Counted from the stretch's first letter, positions 1-9,106 are shown. The stretch is DNA of 64,000 bases from Bacteroidota bacterium (GCA_016708845.1 JADJFB010000002.1:248001-312000); one strand, 5' to 3'. A program made the numbers and translations. The notes: generated by a model from the letters alone, not told the origin.

Positions 1-766
1 AGCAAATTTCTCTTTCAAGTTGCTAGGCGGTATGTCGGTAAAGAAAGTGTTGTTCATTCCTAATGGTATCAAGACAGTTTCTTTGATGTAGTCTTCATAC
101 TTTTTTTAGTGATATCAGTTGCTATCAACATTGCTAGCTAGCACCACCATTAGAATACTGAAATTTTGTACCTGGCTGAAATTGCGAAAGAACTGCTGGC
201 GAAGTTGCTGGTCTTATTCCATCTAAGATATCATAAATTGTTGGTAACGTATCACCCTTTTGATAATCGGATCCTCCACCTGTTAATCCTGCACTGTGAC
301 TTAATAAATGAGTCATTGTAATTTTTTGCCTTTGGATATACTATCATAAGGGAATCTCCATGTGATCAAGTAATTATTAATATCCGCGTCAATATCAATC
401 TTGTTATCCTGTGCTAATTTTAAAATACCCATCGCATTCAATGATTTGCTAAATTGACCCTATCTGAAAAAATGTTTCAGGAGTTACAGGACGTTGTTCA
501 CTGCTATCTGCCCATCCGTAACATTTTGCCCACTCTACCTTATAATCGTTTATTACAGCAATACTTACACCTTTCACACCATGAAACTTCATTCTATCTA
601 ATATAGCTTGCTTTGGTGCACCGGCAATTTCATAAACACCCTGAGGAACATTTCCTTCCACTTGTTTAATACGTTCCTCGACAATAATAGATAAGTCCTT
701 CTTTTGCCCAAAGACAAAAAGAGCAAGGCAAATAAACGGAACTAATAAAATAAATCTTCTCGACAT
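1..766 (-). pseudogene. Serine hydrolase, class C beta-lactamase/PBP type, frameshifted and cut by the window edge
   Basis: The fragments together read as a secreted beta-lactamase-related serine hydrolase. A signal peptide (MSRRFILLVPF... ending VFGQ) is followed by a GVSIAVI core, the SxxK region and the motifs HLLSHSAGL and YSNGG, the latter carrying the family's catalytic Tyr. I start it at 766 because this Met opens the signal peptide; an upstream extension to 832 has none. The frame breaks four times: at the T/A run 451-453, inside the catalytic S-I-S-K motif; at 322-327; near 130-145; and at 101-107. Three of these are one-base homopolymer changes, which points to sequence error as much as to gene decay. 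The 3' end lies beyond base 1. The substrate cannot be inferred. Confidence 0.75.
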
Positions 767-844
767 AACTTTCACAAATACGTTATAAAACAAATATACA
801 CCCTTAGAACAAGAGTTCAAAAGGTATCCCACTAAAACATGTAA

Positions 845-1019
845 TACAACGGCTAACCCAACCTAAATCCTATTTGGGCATTCGGCTTCGGCTTTTGCAA
901 AAGCGGTAGACAATTATTTAATTTTCGCTTTGCAATTGCATAGCAACATTTGTATCTTTATTTAAATATTACGGTAGACAAAGTTTCAAAACCCAAACGG
1001 GAATTTAGCTTACAACCGT
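845..1019. repeat. Imperfect palindromic intergenic element, about 175 bp
   Basis: The ends carry inverted AACGG (847) and CCGTT (1015-1019). Just inside are inverted TTTGGG (about 872) and CCCAAA (about 991). The 10-mer CGGTAGACAA occurs twice in direct orientation, at 904-913 and 972-981. The element separates the broken hydrolase from an orphan gene whose first possible ATG directly abuts the right end. It looks like a folded, attC-like or REP-like repeat, but the end boxes do not fit the integron attC consensus and no integrase is in the window. Confidence 0.45.
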
Positions 1020-1050
1020 TATGGGCAAGTTTAGGAAAACAAAAAAATTT

Positions 1051-1488
1051 ATGACAGATACAAAAATTGCATATCCAATATTAGAATTGACTGACTGGGT
1101 TTTTGAAGGAGAAGGCGTTCTGGAAATTGAGAACGAATGGACAACAATTCATCACGTCAAGGAGAAAGATATAATGAAACATTATGAACGTGTTTTGGTT
1201 GATTGCAATGGACGAATATTAAAGGTTATTGGTGGCAAAATATTAAGAAAGGACTGGAACCCGTTATCATTTATATTTCCTCCTAGACTTCAAGTTGAAT
1301 TCAATATTGAAAATACAGGGAGGACAATGACTATAGAGCAAGTGAAACAAAATATCATCTCAAAAAGTGATAGAAACTTCCACATAACTGATAATAAATT
1401 AATGACAGTAGAAGAATATGTTTCAAAGGTAAAATCAAGTAAAACATTTTTAGACCTATTTAAAATTGCAGCGTTTGAGAACGAATAG
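1051..1488 (+). CDS. Hypothetical protein, 145 aa
   Basis: I do not recognise this protein. It has no signal peptide or membrane segment and looks soluble and mixed alpha/beta, with a charged C-terminal helix. An ATG at 1021 would add ten residues (MGKFRKTKKF) but abuts the palindromic element. The ATG at 1051, giving MTDTKIAYPILEL, makes a more natural N terminus, so I chose it. The gene stands alone behind the palindromic repeat, an arrangement reminiscent of cassette-type orphan genes. No function is proposed. Confidence 0.55.
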   Translation: MTDTKIAYPILELTDWVFEGEGVLEIENEWTTIHHVKEKDIMKHYERVLVDCNGRILKVIGGKILRKDWNPLSFIFPPRLQVEFNIENTGRTMTIEQVKQNIISKSDRNFHITDNKLMTVEEYVSKVKSSKTFLDLFKIAAFENE

Positions 1489-1584
1489 AAAACCAGCTGC
1501 TAAAACAAGCTAAGCAAATAGTTTGGCATACATCATAGTTTTTTTTGCAAAAATTGAATGACATAAACTAAAATAAAAACATTC

Positions 1585-2058
1585 ATGAAAAAAATAATTA
1601 TCCTATTAATGCTATTTATATTAAGTTTTAATTTCAAAACTTTTGGGCAAGAGGTATGGACGATTGGTCCTATGTTGCACTATAACTTTGGAGGTGAAAA
1701 GAGGCATTTTTCATGGGCAATAGAACTAGCTTATTGGAATGTAAAAAATGTTCCTTACAGCATAGATGGAGGTATTGAATTTAGTAAGAAACGGATAAGA
1801 CTATACAGCGAAGTACAAACAGGAATAGGAGTTACAGGTTTATCTGTTGGTCCAGTTTTAGAAATTAACAAAGTTGAACGTAAAGCACATTTAGGATTTC
1901 AAACTACTTTTTGGCTGAACTATTTTATTGGTGTTGATTATAGATACAGACGAATTGATAAAACTAATTTTAATTGCGTAGGCACTTATGGCAAACTTCC
2001 TTTTGCAACAAAAGACATGAAATCATCGAATGGCCGCAACTACAGCGACTGGGATTAG
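1585..2058 (+). CDS. Secreted small outer-membrane beta-barrel-like protein, 157 aa
   Basis: The N terminus MKKIIILLMLFILSFNF followed by FGQ is a clear signal peptide. The mature part alternates aromatic and small residues in short amphipathic strands (VGPVLEI, GFQTTFWLNYFIGVDYRYR), as in small Bacteroidota outer-membrane barrels. It ends in a short polar tail, SDWD. The gene is monocistronic in appearance. The role is unknown. The barrel call rests on composition and strand pattern, not on a recognised family. Confidence 0.55.
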   Translation: MKKIIILLMLFILSFNFKTFGQEVWTIGPMLHYNFGGEKRHFSWAIELAYWNVKNVPYSIDGGIEFSKKRIRLYSEVQTGIGVTGLSVGPVLEINKVERKAHLGFQTTFWLNYFIGVDYRYRRIDKTNFNCVGTYGKLPFATKDMKSSNGRNYSDWD

Positions 2059-2114
2059 AATCTTTGGTCTGATTTATATGTACGGACTTATTTTTTTTCT
2101 TAATATTACCTATT

Positions 2115-2805
2115 ATGATAGATGTATCAAATACGGAGAATCAAATTCACTATGTTAACAGTTTTGAAGAGCTAGTTTCTACAGCTTTTGTTGGTGATGT
2201 GAATGCGATTTGCTGGCATCGTAAACTAGCAGGTGATTTTTCGGAAATTATAAAAAAGGTAAAACTAAACAGCAATTTAGTTGAGCTTAATAAAGCAACT
2301 TTTAAAACTTGAGTTGAGTGAACAAGGCCAACTTGCTCGTGAACTAATTTTAAATGATTTTGAACTATTAAAAACTCATGGCGCCTCTCCAACACTTAAT
2401 ATCATTAAGTGCTACGAAAAAGATGAAAGCTTTTTTCCAACGGATGTTTATTCTTTTCATGTAGATCGTTCTCCTGTGTCAACAGATACTTTTTTGTGTA
2501 CTTACTTTGGCGAGGCAAGCGACATATTACCAAATGTGCAAGCTCAACAAAAAGTGCGTGTTCCCGAAATACGTGATGAACTCAAAAAACTATATGATGG
2601 TAAAGATGAAGACTTTGAATCATTTTTAACGGAACATTTTTTTGATCTCCACTATCAACCTAAAGCTAATGCGCAAATTATTAATTTAGGTATCGGTCAC
2701 CTTTGGCGCTTGGCCGTTGATCATCCTCAAAGTAAAGTGCTTCCTTGTGTGCACCGAGCCCCAAATGAAAAAGCTGGTGAAAATCGTTTGTTAATGATTT
2801 GTTGA
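2115..2805 (+). CDS. DUF1826-type protein with one frameshift
   Basis: Two overlapping frames give one protein of about 229 aa. The first ends ...VELNKAT and the second continues LKLELSEQGQLARELI. Removing one T from the run 2300-2303 joins them. The second part has the features I associate with DUF1826: a YSFHVDRSPVSTDT segment, an LCTYFGEASD segment and a C-terminal CVHRAPNEKAGENRLLMIC. The His/Asp/Cys content would suit metal binding, but this is inference. It sits 118 bp upstream of a VIT1-type Fe/Mn transporter on the same strand, which weakly supports a metal-related role. The family assignment is moderately sure. Confidence 0.6.
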
Positions 2806-2923
2806 AGTTAAATGAATAATTAACCCTTACCTTTAATTCACCTTTTGATGTATTAGTACTATTTCAAAACCGCACATGTAACTTCAAAAAAGATAAGGTG
2901 CAATTTTAAACCAAAATAAAAAA

Positions 2924-3625
2924 ATGATAACCATCGATAACTATTTAGACAATCACTACATCCATAGAAGTAATTGGTTAAGAGCCGCTGTTTTAGGAGC
3001 AAACGATGGAATTATTTCCGTTTCAAGTCTTGCCATAGGAGTTGCCGCAGCAAGTTCAACAAGAGAGCCTATCGTTTTGGCAACCGTTGCCGGATTAGTG
3101 GCTGGTGCTTTATCAATGGCTGCAGGCGAATATGTGTCGGTAAGCTCTCAAACCGATACAGAAAAAGCAGATATCGAAAGAGAAATGCAAGAGCTTAAAG
3201 ATATGCCTGTAGAAGAATTAAATATACTTGCTCAAATTTATGAGAAGAGAGGATTAAAAAAAGAAACGGCTATGCAAGTAGCTATTGAACTAACAGAAAA
3301 AGATGCCTTAGGAGCGCACATTAGAGATGAATTGGGGATAAACGAAATTAGTCAAGCTAACCCCATTCAAGCAGCTATCGCCTCAGGAACAGCATTTACT
3401 GTTGGAGGTATATTGCCTCTATTGGTTGTTCTTTTTGCGCCAGTTAAAGGAATGGAATATTGGTTATATGGCTTCACGACTATTTTTCTAATTATCTTAG
3501 GCGCTATAGCTGCAAAAACTGGAGGGTCAAGTATTCAAAAAGCAATTATCCGCATTACCATTTGGGGTACACTTGCCATGGGTTTATCTGCATTAGTAGG
3601 TTATATATTTGGTGTGAGGGTATAA
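2924..3625 (+). CDS. VIT1/CCC1-family Fe2+/Mn2+ transporter
   Basis: The protein has 233 aa, the usual length of the family. The N-terminal segment NWLRAAVLGANDGIISVSSL contains the conserved ANDGI signature. Helix two carries AGALSMAAGEYVSVSSQ with the SMAAGEY(V/I) signature. A cytoplasmic Glu-rich region follows (about residues 85-140), then three C-terminal membrane segments. Members export or sequester ferrous iron or manganese. There are five predicted membrane segments and no signal peptide. It is probably transcribed on its own or with the DUF1826 gene upstream. Confidence 0.9.
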   Translation: MITIDNYLDNHYIHRSNWLRAAVLGANDGIISVSSLAIGVAAASSTREPIVLATVAGLVAGALSMAAGEYVSVSSQTDTEKADIEREMQELKDMPVEELNILAQIYEKRGLKKETAMQVAIELTEKDALGAHIRDELGINEISQANPIQAAIASGTAFTVGGILPLLVVLFAPVKGMEYWLYGFTTIFLIILGAIAAKTGGSSIQKAIIRITIWGTLAMGLSALVGYIFGVRV

Positions 3626-3687
3626 TGTTGATTATTAAAATTCATTGATAAACATAAGTGTTGTTTTTATAATTATTGGTAGATATA

Positions 3688-4329
3688 ATGAATCCAAAAG
3701 TTGATCATTACATAAGCGAACTCAACAAATTTAAAAAGGAAATAGAACAATTAAGAGCTATTGTTTTAGATTGTGGTTTAGTAGAAGAATTAAAATGGGG
3801 CGTGCCTTGTTATATGTTTCAAAAAACTAATCTCATTATGCTTGGCACTTTTAAAGAGTTTTGCATCATTAGTTTTTTGAATGGTGTTTTATTAAACGAT
3901 GCTGAGCATATTTTAAGCAAGATGGGCGAAAACACACAAACGAGTCGTGTGATTAAATTTACGGATGCTAAAGAAATTATTAAGTTAAAAGCAGTAATCA
4001 AAGCCTACATTTTTGAAGCGATTGAAATTGAAAAAGCAGGATTAAAAGTGGAGTTAAAAAAAACGGAAGACTATATAATGCCCGAAGAACTAATTGCCAC
4101 CTTAAAAAAAGATGCAAAGTTTAAAAAAGCATTTGAGGTATTAACGCCAGGGCGACAAAAAGGTTACTTATTGCATTTTTCTGGTTCTAAAAACTCTCAA
4201 ACTCGTCAATCACGCATTGATGCTTGCACTTCACGTATTTTAAATGGTAAGGGCATACATGATTGCATTTGTGGTTTATCTAAAAAAATGCCTGGCTGCG
4301 ATGGTTCGCATAAGCAATTAAAACAATAA
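3688..4329 (+). CDS. YdeI/DUF1801-family protein with a C-terminal CDGSH-like iron-sulfur motif
   Basis: Residues 1-110 form a DUF1801 (YdhG/YdeI-like) fold with the typical ELKWGVPCYMF segment. Residues about 130-180 match the YdeI/OmdA-associated segment LTPGRQKGYLLHF followed by KNSQTRQSRID. The tail, residues 193-208, reads C-I-C-G-L-S-K-K-M-P-G-C-D-G-S-H. This fits the CDGSH [2Fe-2S] signature C-x-C-x2-S-x3-P-x-C-D-G-S-H exactly. I use ATG 3688 because the upstream TTG at 3676 adds only MVDI. The gene is convergent with the UMF1 transporter, with no base between the two stop codons. The function is unknown; cluster binding is inferred from the motif. Confidence 0.85.
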   Translation: MNPKVDHYISELNKFKKEIEQLRAIVLDCGLVEELKWGVPCYMFQKTNLIMLGTFKEFCIISFLNGVLLNDAEHILSKMGENTQTSRVIKFTDAKEIIKLKAVIKAYIFEAIEIEKAGLKVELKKTEDYIMPEELIATLKKDAKFKKAFEVLTPGRQKGYLLHFSGSKNSQTRQSRIDACTSRILNGKGIHDCICGLSKKMPGCDGSHKQLKQ

Positions 4330-5697
4330 TTACCCAGTAACTTTCTTTTTAGTTAAAGGAATTAACACAATCATTCCTATAATAAAAAAGATAATCAACG
4401 ATAAAATAGAAGCACGCATGCCGCCCATAACTTGGCTAATCACACCAAAGGAAACGGTTCCTAAAATCATTCCCAGTTTTTCAATCACATCGTAAAAGCT
4501 AAAAAAGCTCGTGTGATCCTCGGTTTCAGGCAAAAATTTACTGTATGTACTTCGCGATAAAGCTTGCACACCACCCATTACTAAACCAACTAAAAATGCA
4601 ACGATGTAAAACTCAACTGGCGTATGCACTACTGCATAGGTAAATACACAAATAAAAACCCATATAGCAATGGATGTCATTAATGCTTGAATGTTACCAA
4701 TTTTGCGAGATAACCATGAAAATAAGAAAGAGCCTGCAATACCTACAAACTGAATAATTAAGATACTCACGATTAATGCATTTGTTTTTGCTTTTTCGGC
4801 AGCTTCTCCTTCACCCCATTCAATCTCGTTGCGCGCAAATAATACCGCTACAACCATAATGGTTTGTACGCCCATATTATAAAAAAAGTAGCTCGTTAAA
4901 AAACGCTTTAATAAAGGCATTAATTTTATTTGAGCCCACACATTTCTTAATTCTTTAAATCCTTTTGATACCAGGCCTTTTTTATCGCCACCATGTGCCT
5001 TATGATTTTTGTTTGGCAAATTAGCAAAAGTATATTGCGCAAATCCCATCCACCAAATACCTGTAAGTAAAAATGCATACTTCACTTTAAAAAAACCTTT
5101 GGTGCTAACTACAATTCCATTAACTACTGTTTCTTCGTATTTAAAAACAATGATACCAACCAAACATAAAATTAATAATAACGAACTTCCAAAATACCCT
5201 AAAGCAAAACCACGTGCACTTACTTTATCTTGATTTTCAACAGAAGCAATTTCAGGTAAATACGAATTGTAATACACCAAACTACCCCAAAAACCAATGG
5301 TTGCTGTAATAAAAGGAATAAAACTTAATTCTAAATGTTCTCTGGTAAAAAAGAAAAGACACATACATGAAATAGAACCCAAGTAACAAAAAAATTGAAG
5401 GAAACGTTTTTTATTTCCTAAGTAATCGGCTACTCCACTTAGAATAGGCGTAATTAAAACAACAATAGATAAAGCAAAAGCGTATATAAAAGTATAGATG
5501 TTTTGATTTTCGAATTCAAACCCTAAAAAATTAACGGTGTGCCCTAAAAAGTTTTTATTTTCATCATGTGTGGTGACATAATCATAAAAATTAGGGAAGA
5601 TAGCAGAGGTAATAACCAAAGGGAACACAGAGTTTGCCCAATCGTAAAATGACCATGCTCTGATCGTTTTCGCGTTATCTTTTTCTATTAAATTCAT
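4330..5697 (-). CDS. UMF1/Atg22-type MFS transporter
   Basis: The protein has 455 aa with about 11-12 hydrophobic helices and no signal peptide. The N terminus RAWSFYDWANSVFPLVIT is the hallmark YDWANS segment of the UMF1 family, which is related to vacuolar Atg22. A second signature, VMGGVQALSRSTYSKFLP, lies near residue 370. Substrates are unknown for the bacterial members. It is on the minus strand downstream of nothing obvious, and its stop codon touches the stop of the YdeI gene. Confidence 0.85.
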   Translation of the reverse strand: MNLIEKDNAKTIRAWSFYDWANSVFPLVITSAIFPNFYDYVTTHDENKNFLGHTVNFLGFEFENQNIYTFIYAFALSIVVLITPILSGVADYLGNKKRFLQFFCYLGSISCMCLFFFTREHLELSFIPFITATIGFWGSLVYYNSYLPEIASVENQDKVSARGFALGYFGSSLLLILCLVGIIVFKYEETVVNGIVVSTKGFFKVKYAFLLTGIWWMGFAQYTFANLPNKNHKAHGGDKKGLVSKGFKELRNVWAQIKLMPLLKRFLTSYFFYNMGVQTIMVVAVLFARNEIEWGEGEAAEKAKTNALIVSILIIQFVGIAGSFLFSWLSRKIGNIQALMTSIAIWVFICVFTYAVVHTPVEFYIVAFLVGLVMGGVQALSRSTYSKFLPETEDHTSFFSFYDVIEKLGMILGTVSFGVISQVMGGMRASILSLIIFFIIGMIVLIPLTKKKVTG

Positions 5698-5748
5698 ATG
5701 TAGTTATTATTGTTTTTTAATTGTCACATTACCTCATAGTCAAATTGA

Positions 5749-6834
5749 CTAATTTTTTATGATCTCAAACTCCACTCTTCTGTTCTTGGCTCTATCAATA
5801 TCCGTATCGTTACTGGCAATAGGCATTAAACTTCCGTAGCCTTTAAAGTACATTTTATTTTGTACGCCTTTTTTAATTAAGTACTCAAATACTTCTCGCG
5901 CGCGTTGCTCGGAAATTTTTTGATTTTTACTTTTAGATCCCACGTTATCTGAATGTCCATTAATTTGCACTTCCATTTGAGGATTTCGTAATAAATATTG
6001 CGCCAACTTATTTAACTCTGAATACGATTCGGGTAATAAATAGTAACGGGCATTTTCAAAAAAGATATTTTTTAAAGCAATCTTCTCTCCCACTTTCACA
6101 TCTTTCTTAACCTCTAAAACAGAGTCCTGTTCCAAATTAAAAGAGCCTACAATTTCTACTTTTACTTTTTCTACTGCTTCTTTTGCTTTTACAAGCGAAA
6201 TATCATCCACAAAATAATACGCTTCCTTAAATCCTAACTTAAACACATTCATTCGAACCATGTCTTTTTTAACATTTGGCGAAAAATTACCGATGGTTAA
6301 ATATTTCTCGCCTCCATCAGCTAAATATTTACCTGAAATTTTGAACCACTGGTAGCCATTAATAAAGCTTCCTTTTTTAGATACGGTATCAATTAATGCC
6401 GATTTAACTACATCGCCTTTGCTTTTATAACCCATTTTAGTAAATAAAGCGCCAAACGACTTCAAACTGGCATTGCTCCAAAAAGCCAAACGAATGTACA
6501 TTTCATATTCATAGGTAGTTCCGCGATGCAGAGGTTCAGCAAACTTAACTTGCACAAACTCTTTATATTTTTTTTGAAAGCGGAGTCCTGCGTAGCACTT
6601 TCCTGTTCTGGCACCTTTAAAACGAGAAGTATCGTTACTAATAGGTTCCTGATAAAAATCGACGCTGGCAATTTGTTGCCAAGGGATGGCCTGTTTAATA
6701 CTTCCAGATTTCTTTCTGTAATTCTCAAAACTACCATTTGGCACCAAGTTTTTGATGATTTCGGGGCTTTGTTGGGCAAAAACCAGAGAAGAAAGACTAA
6801 TTATAGCTAATATGTATGCTTTTTTAAGGTTCAT
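5749..6834 (-). CDS. Secreted OmpA-family protein with N-terminal CBM-like domain
   Basis: After a signal peptide (MNLKKAYILAIISLSSLVFA) comes a beta-rich region of about 200 aa that begins LVPNGSFENYR, typical of carbohydrate-binding-like domains in Bacteroidota. The last 105 residues are an OmpA/MotB peptidoglycan-binding domain: NGHSDNVGSK and SEQRAREVFEYLI, with the Asp and Arg that contact diaminopimelate, and a NRRVEFEI end. The start at 6834 is preferred over 6846 because a consensus -7 promoter element occupies 6844-6851. It probably links the outer membrane or cell surface to peptidoglycan. It is divergent from rpsT. Confidence 0.88.
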   Translation of the reverse strand: MNLKKAYILAIISLSSLVFAQQSPEIIKNLVPNGSFENYRKKSGSIKQAIPWQQIASVDFYQEPISNDTSRFKGARTGKCYAGLRFQKKYKEFVQVKFAEPLHRGTTYEYEMYIRLAFWSNASLKSFGALFTKMGYKSKGDVVKSALIDTVSKKGSFINGYQWFKISGKYLADGGEKYLTIGNFSPNVKKDMVRMNVFKLGFKEAYYFVDDISLVKAKEAVEKVKVEIVGSFNLEQDSVLEVKKDVKVGEKIALKNIFFENARYYLLPESYSELNKLAQYLLRNPQMEVQINGHSDNVGSKSKNQKISEQRAREVFEYLIKKGVQNKMYFKGYGSLMPIASNDTDIDRAKNRRVEFEIIKN

Positions 6835-6843
6835 ATACAATGG

Positions 6844-6851
6844 CAAATGTA
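6844..6851 (-). promoter_or_regulatory. -7 promoter element of the OmpA gene
   Basis: The minus strand reads TACATTTG, a match to the Bacteroidota TAnnTTTG element. It ends about 9 bases before the ATG at 6834, so the transcript would have almost no leader. No clear -33 TTG was seen at the usual distance. Confidence 0.5.
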
Positions 6852-6889
6852 AGTTTTAGACTATATTCCATAAATTTTTGTTATGAACA

Positions 6890-6919
6890 TTTGTTATTAT
6901 AAAAAAAAGTGTATATTTG
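6890..6919 (+). promoter_or_regulatory. rpsT promoter (TTTG-N18-TATATTTG)
   Basis: TTTG at 6890-6893 and TATATTTG at 6912-6919 are separated by 18 bases. This is the standard -33/-7 arrangement of Bacteroidota housekeeping promoters, and it lies 38 bases upstream of the rpsT ATG. Confidence 0.75.
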
Positions 6920-6957
6920 CAATCCAATTTAAAAAAACAGATTAATACCTAAATAGA

Positions 6958-7215
6958 ATGGCAAATCATAAGTCGGCAATAAAAAGAATTAGATCAAATA
7001 ACGCTAAACGTTTACAAAATCGTTATTATGCAAAAACAACTCGTAATGCGATTAAAAAATTACGTGGTTCTGAAACTAAGAAAGAAGCAGCAGCTTTATT
7101 ACCAAAAGTAGTAGCGATGTTAGATAAATTAGCTAAAGAGAGCGTAATTCACAAAAACAAAGCAGCTAACTTAAAATCAAAGTTGACTAAAAAAGTAAAT
7201 GCAATAGCAAAATAA
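6958..7215 (+). CDS. rpsT: 30S ribosomal protein S20
   Basis: The 85-aa Lys/Arg-rich helical protein starts MANHKSAIKRIRSNNAKR, the S20 signature. It has normal length and ends KLTKKVNAIAK. It binds the 5' domain of 16S rRNA early in 30S assembly. The gene is monocistronic, with a strong consensus promoter upstream and an intrinsic terminator 22 bases downstream. Confidence 0.97.
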   Translation: MANHKSAIKRIRSNNAKRLQNRYYAKTTRNAIKKLRGSETKKEAAALLPKVVAMLDKLAKESVIHKNKAANLKSKLTKKVNAIAK

Positions 7216-7236
7216 TAATTGCTACAGAAATAATTC

Positions 7237-7267
7237 AAAATCCCGCTAATTAGTGGGATTTTTTTTT
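7237..7267 (+). terminator. rpsT intrinsic terminator
   Basis: AATCCCGCT-AATT-AGTGGGATT forms a 9-bp stem with one G-T pair and a four-base loop, followed by a run of seven Ts. Confidence 0.85.
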
Positions 7268-7309
7268 AAACTTAATACTAAAATAATTAGGCTTTAAGTA
7301 ATTATTTTA

Positions 7310-7317
7310 TAATTTTG
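7310..7317 (+). promoter_or_regulatory. -7 promoter element of the TPR lipoprotein gene
   Basis: TAATTTTG matches TAnnTTTG and lies 33 bases upstream of the ATG at 7351. The -33 region (TTTAAG near 7293) is weak. Confidence 0.5.
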
Positions 7318-7350
7318 TCGGAAATAACAAAAAATACATAACCCTTATAA

Positions 7351-9093
7351 ATGATGAATACTAAAACTTTACGAAACTTAAGTCTTGCTGTTGGTACAAC
7401 TGCTTTATTAGTTGGTTGCAATGGTTTAGGAAAAATGGTAAAAAAACAATCCACTTTTTCTTATGATGTTAAACCAAATCCATTAGAAATGCATGGAGAT
7501 AGCGTAGGCTTTACCGTAACAGGAAAGTATCCTGCTAAAATTTTCGCTAAAAAAGCAACAGTTACTTTAACACCAGTTGTAAAATATGCAGGTGGAGAGA
7601 AAGCATTAAAGCCAGTTATTTTAGTTGGTGAAAAAGCTACTGATCCAGGTCAAAAAATTAGTTATGAAAAAGGTGGTACTTTTAGCTACACATCTGAGAA
7701 ATTTGCTTACGAGCCAGCAATGAAAGTTGCAACTGTTGAGTTACGTGCTCAAGGTGTTGTAAAGAAAAAATCAAAAGATTTTACTCCAGTTAAATTAGGT
7801 GATGGTACTGTTGTTACTCCTTTATTAGTTCGTAATGATGAAAAAGGAATTTATGCAAAAGATGCTTTTGTTAAATCAACTCCAGTTAACCAAACAGCTA
7901 ACGTATATTATTTAGTTAACAAATCTGATGTTCGTGCTAGCGAAATGAAAAGTGATGAGGTTAAAAACTTAAATACTTTTATTAGCGAAAACATTAATAA
8001 CGTTTGGTACGAATTCAAAGATATCAATGTATCGGCTTACACATCTCCAGATAATAAGTTAACATTAAACGAAAACTTAGCTAAAGACCGTGCAAAATCT
8101 GGTTCTAAAGCTTTAATGAATGAGTTTAAGAAAAACAAAAACAAAGATCAAAAATTTGGTAAAGAAGAAGCTAACTATGTAACTCAAACTACAGCTGAAG
8201 ATTGGAATGGTTTCAAATCTTTAATGGAAGGTTCTTCTATTGCTGATAAAGATTTAATTTTACGTGTATTAACAATGTACACAGATGGTGATCAACGTGA
8301 AAAAGAAATCAAAAATTTATCTAAAACTTATACTGAAGTAGCTGATAAAATTTTACCAAAATTACGTCGTTCGGTTTTACCGGTTAACGTTAACAAAAAA
8401 TCTCGTACAGATGAGCAAATCACTAAATTAACGACTACTTTCCCTGATTCTTTATCAGTTGAAGAGATGTTATACGGTGCTAACTTAACTAACGATGTAA
8501 ATACTAAAGTGGCTATTTATACTGCTGCTGAGAAAAAATATGGTACTGATTGGAGAACATCTAACAACCTAGGTGTGGCTTTATTAATGAATAATAAAGT
8601 GGCAGAAGCTGGTGAAGCATTTAAACGTGCTGAAGTTAACGCTGCTGGAAACCCAATCGTTATGAATCATTTAGGAATTATTGCTGCTAAAGCAGGTGAC
8701 CGTAAAAAAGCAATGGAATATTATGACAAAGCTAACGGTGCTGGTTCTGAAGTAAACTACAACAAAGGTATCATGAATGTACGTGATGGTAAATATGCTG
8801 ATGCAGTTTCTAACTTTGGAGATAACAAAGGATTTAACAAAGCATTAGCTGAATTATTAAACGGTAACAATGGTGCAGTAGCAACTACTTTAGATAACAG
8901 TAATGAAAAAGATATGGCAATGGCTTCTTACTTAAAAGCAGTTGCTGCAGCTCGTAACAATAATACAGCTGACGTTATCTCTAACTTAAAAACAGCTATC
9001 GAAAAAGATGGTTCTTTAAAAGCTTGGGCTAAAGATGATGCAGAGTTCTTAAAATTACGTGAAAATGCTGATTTCAAAGGAATGACTAACTAA
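7351..9093 (+). CDS. Abundant-type lipoprotein with TPR repeats, 580 aa
   Basis: The N terminus has a type II signal peptide with lipobox LLVGC, so Cys23 is the lipidated residue. Residues about 30-170 form beta-rich repeats. A middle region (about 190-380) has an OmpA-like alternation, with Asn/Lys-rich NLNTFISENINNVW and the segment DRAKSGSKALMNEF. Residues about 400-560 contain TPR-like helical pairs (NNLGVALLMNNKVAEAGEAF, NHLGIIAAKAGDRKKAMEYY). Codon use is strikingly uniform (TTA for Leu, CGT for Arg, GCT for Ala), as in highly expressed genes. It is probably a major cell-envelope lipoprotein. The exact role is unknown. It has its own promoter and a strong terminator. Confidence 0.8.
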   Translation: MMNTKTLRNLSLAVGTTALLVGCNGLGKMVKKQSTFSYDVKPNPLEMHGDSVGFTVTGKYPAKIFAKKATVTLTPVVKYAGGEKALKPVILVGEKATDPGQKISYEKGGTFSYTSEKFAYEPAMKVATVELRAQGVVKKKSKDFTPVKLGDGTVVTPLLVRNDEKGIYAKDAFVKSTPVNQTANVYYLVNKSDVRASEMKSDEVKNLNTFISENINNVWYEFKDINVSAYTSPDNKLTLNENLAKDRAKSGSKALMNEFKKNKNKDQKFGKEEANYVTQTTAEDWNGFKSLMEGSSIADKDLILRVLTMYTDGDQREKEIKNLSKTYTEVADKILPKLRRSVLPVNVNKKSRTDEQITKLTTTFPDSLSVEEMLYGANLTNDVNTKVAIYTAAEKKYGTDWRTSNNLGVALLMNNKVAEAGEAFKRAEVNAAGNPIVMNHLGIIAAKAGDRKKAMEYYDKANGAGSEVNYNKGIMNVRDGKYADAVSNFGDNKGFNKALAELLNGNNGAVATTLDNSNEKDMAMASYLKAVAAARNNNTADVISNLKTAIEKDGSLKAWAKDDAEFLKLRENADFKGMTN

Positions 9094-9106
9094 GATATTG
9101 TAATTC

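Noticed and set aside
845..1019. Integron attC site
   Set aside because: The end boxes do not match RYYYAAC/GTTRRRY and no integrase gene is in the window. It is kept only as an attC-like folded repeat.
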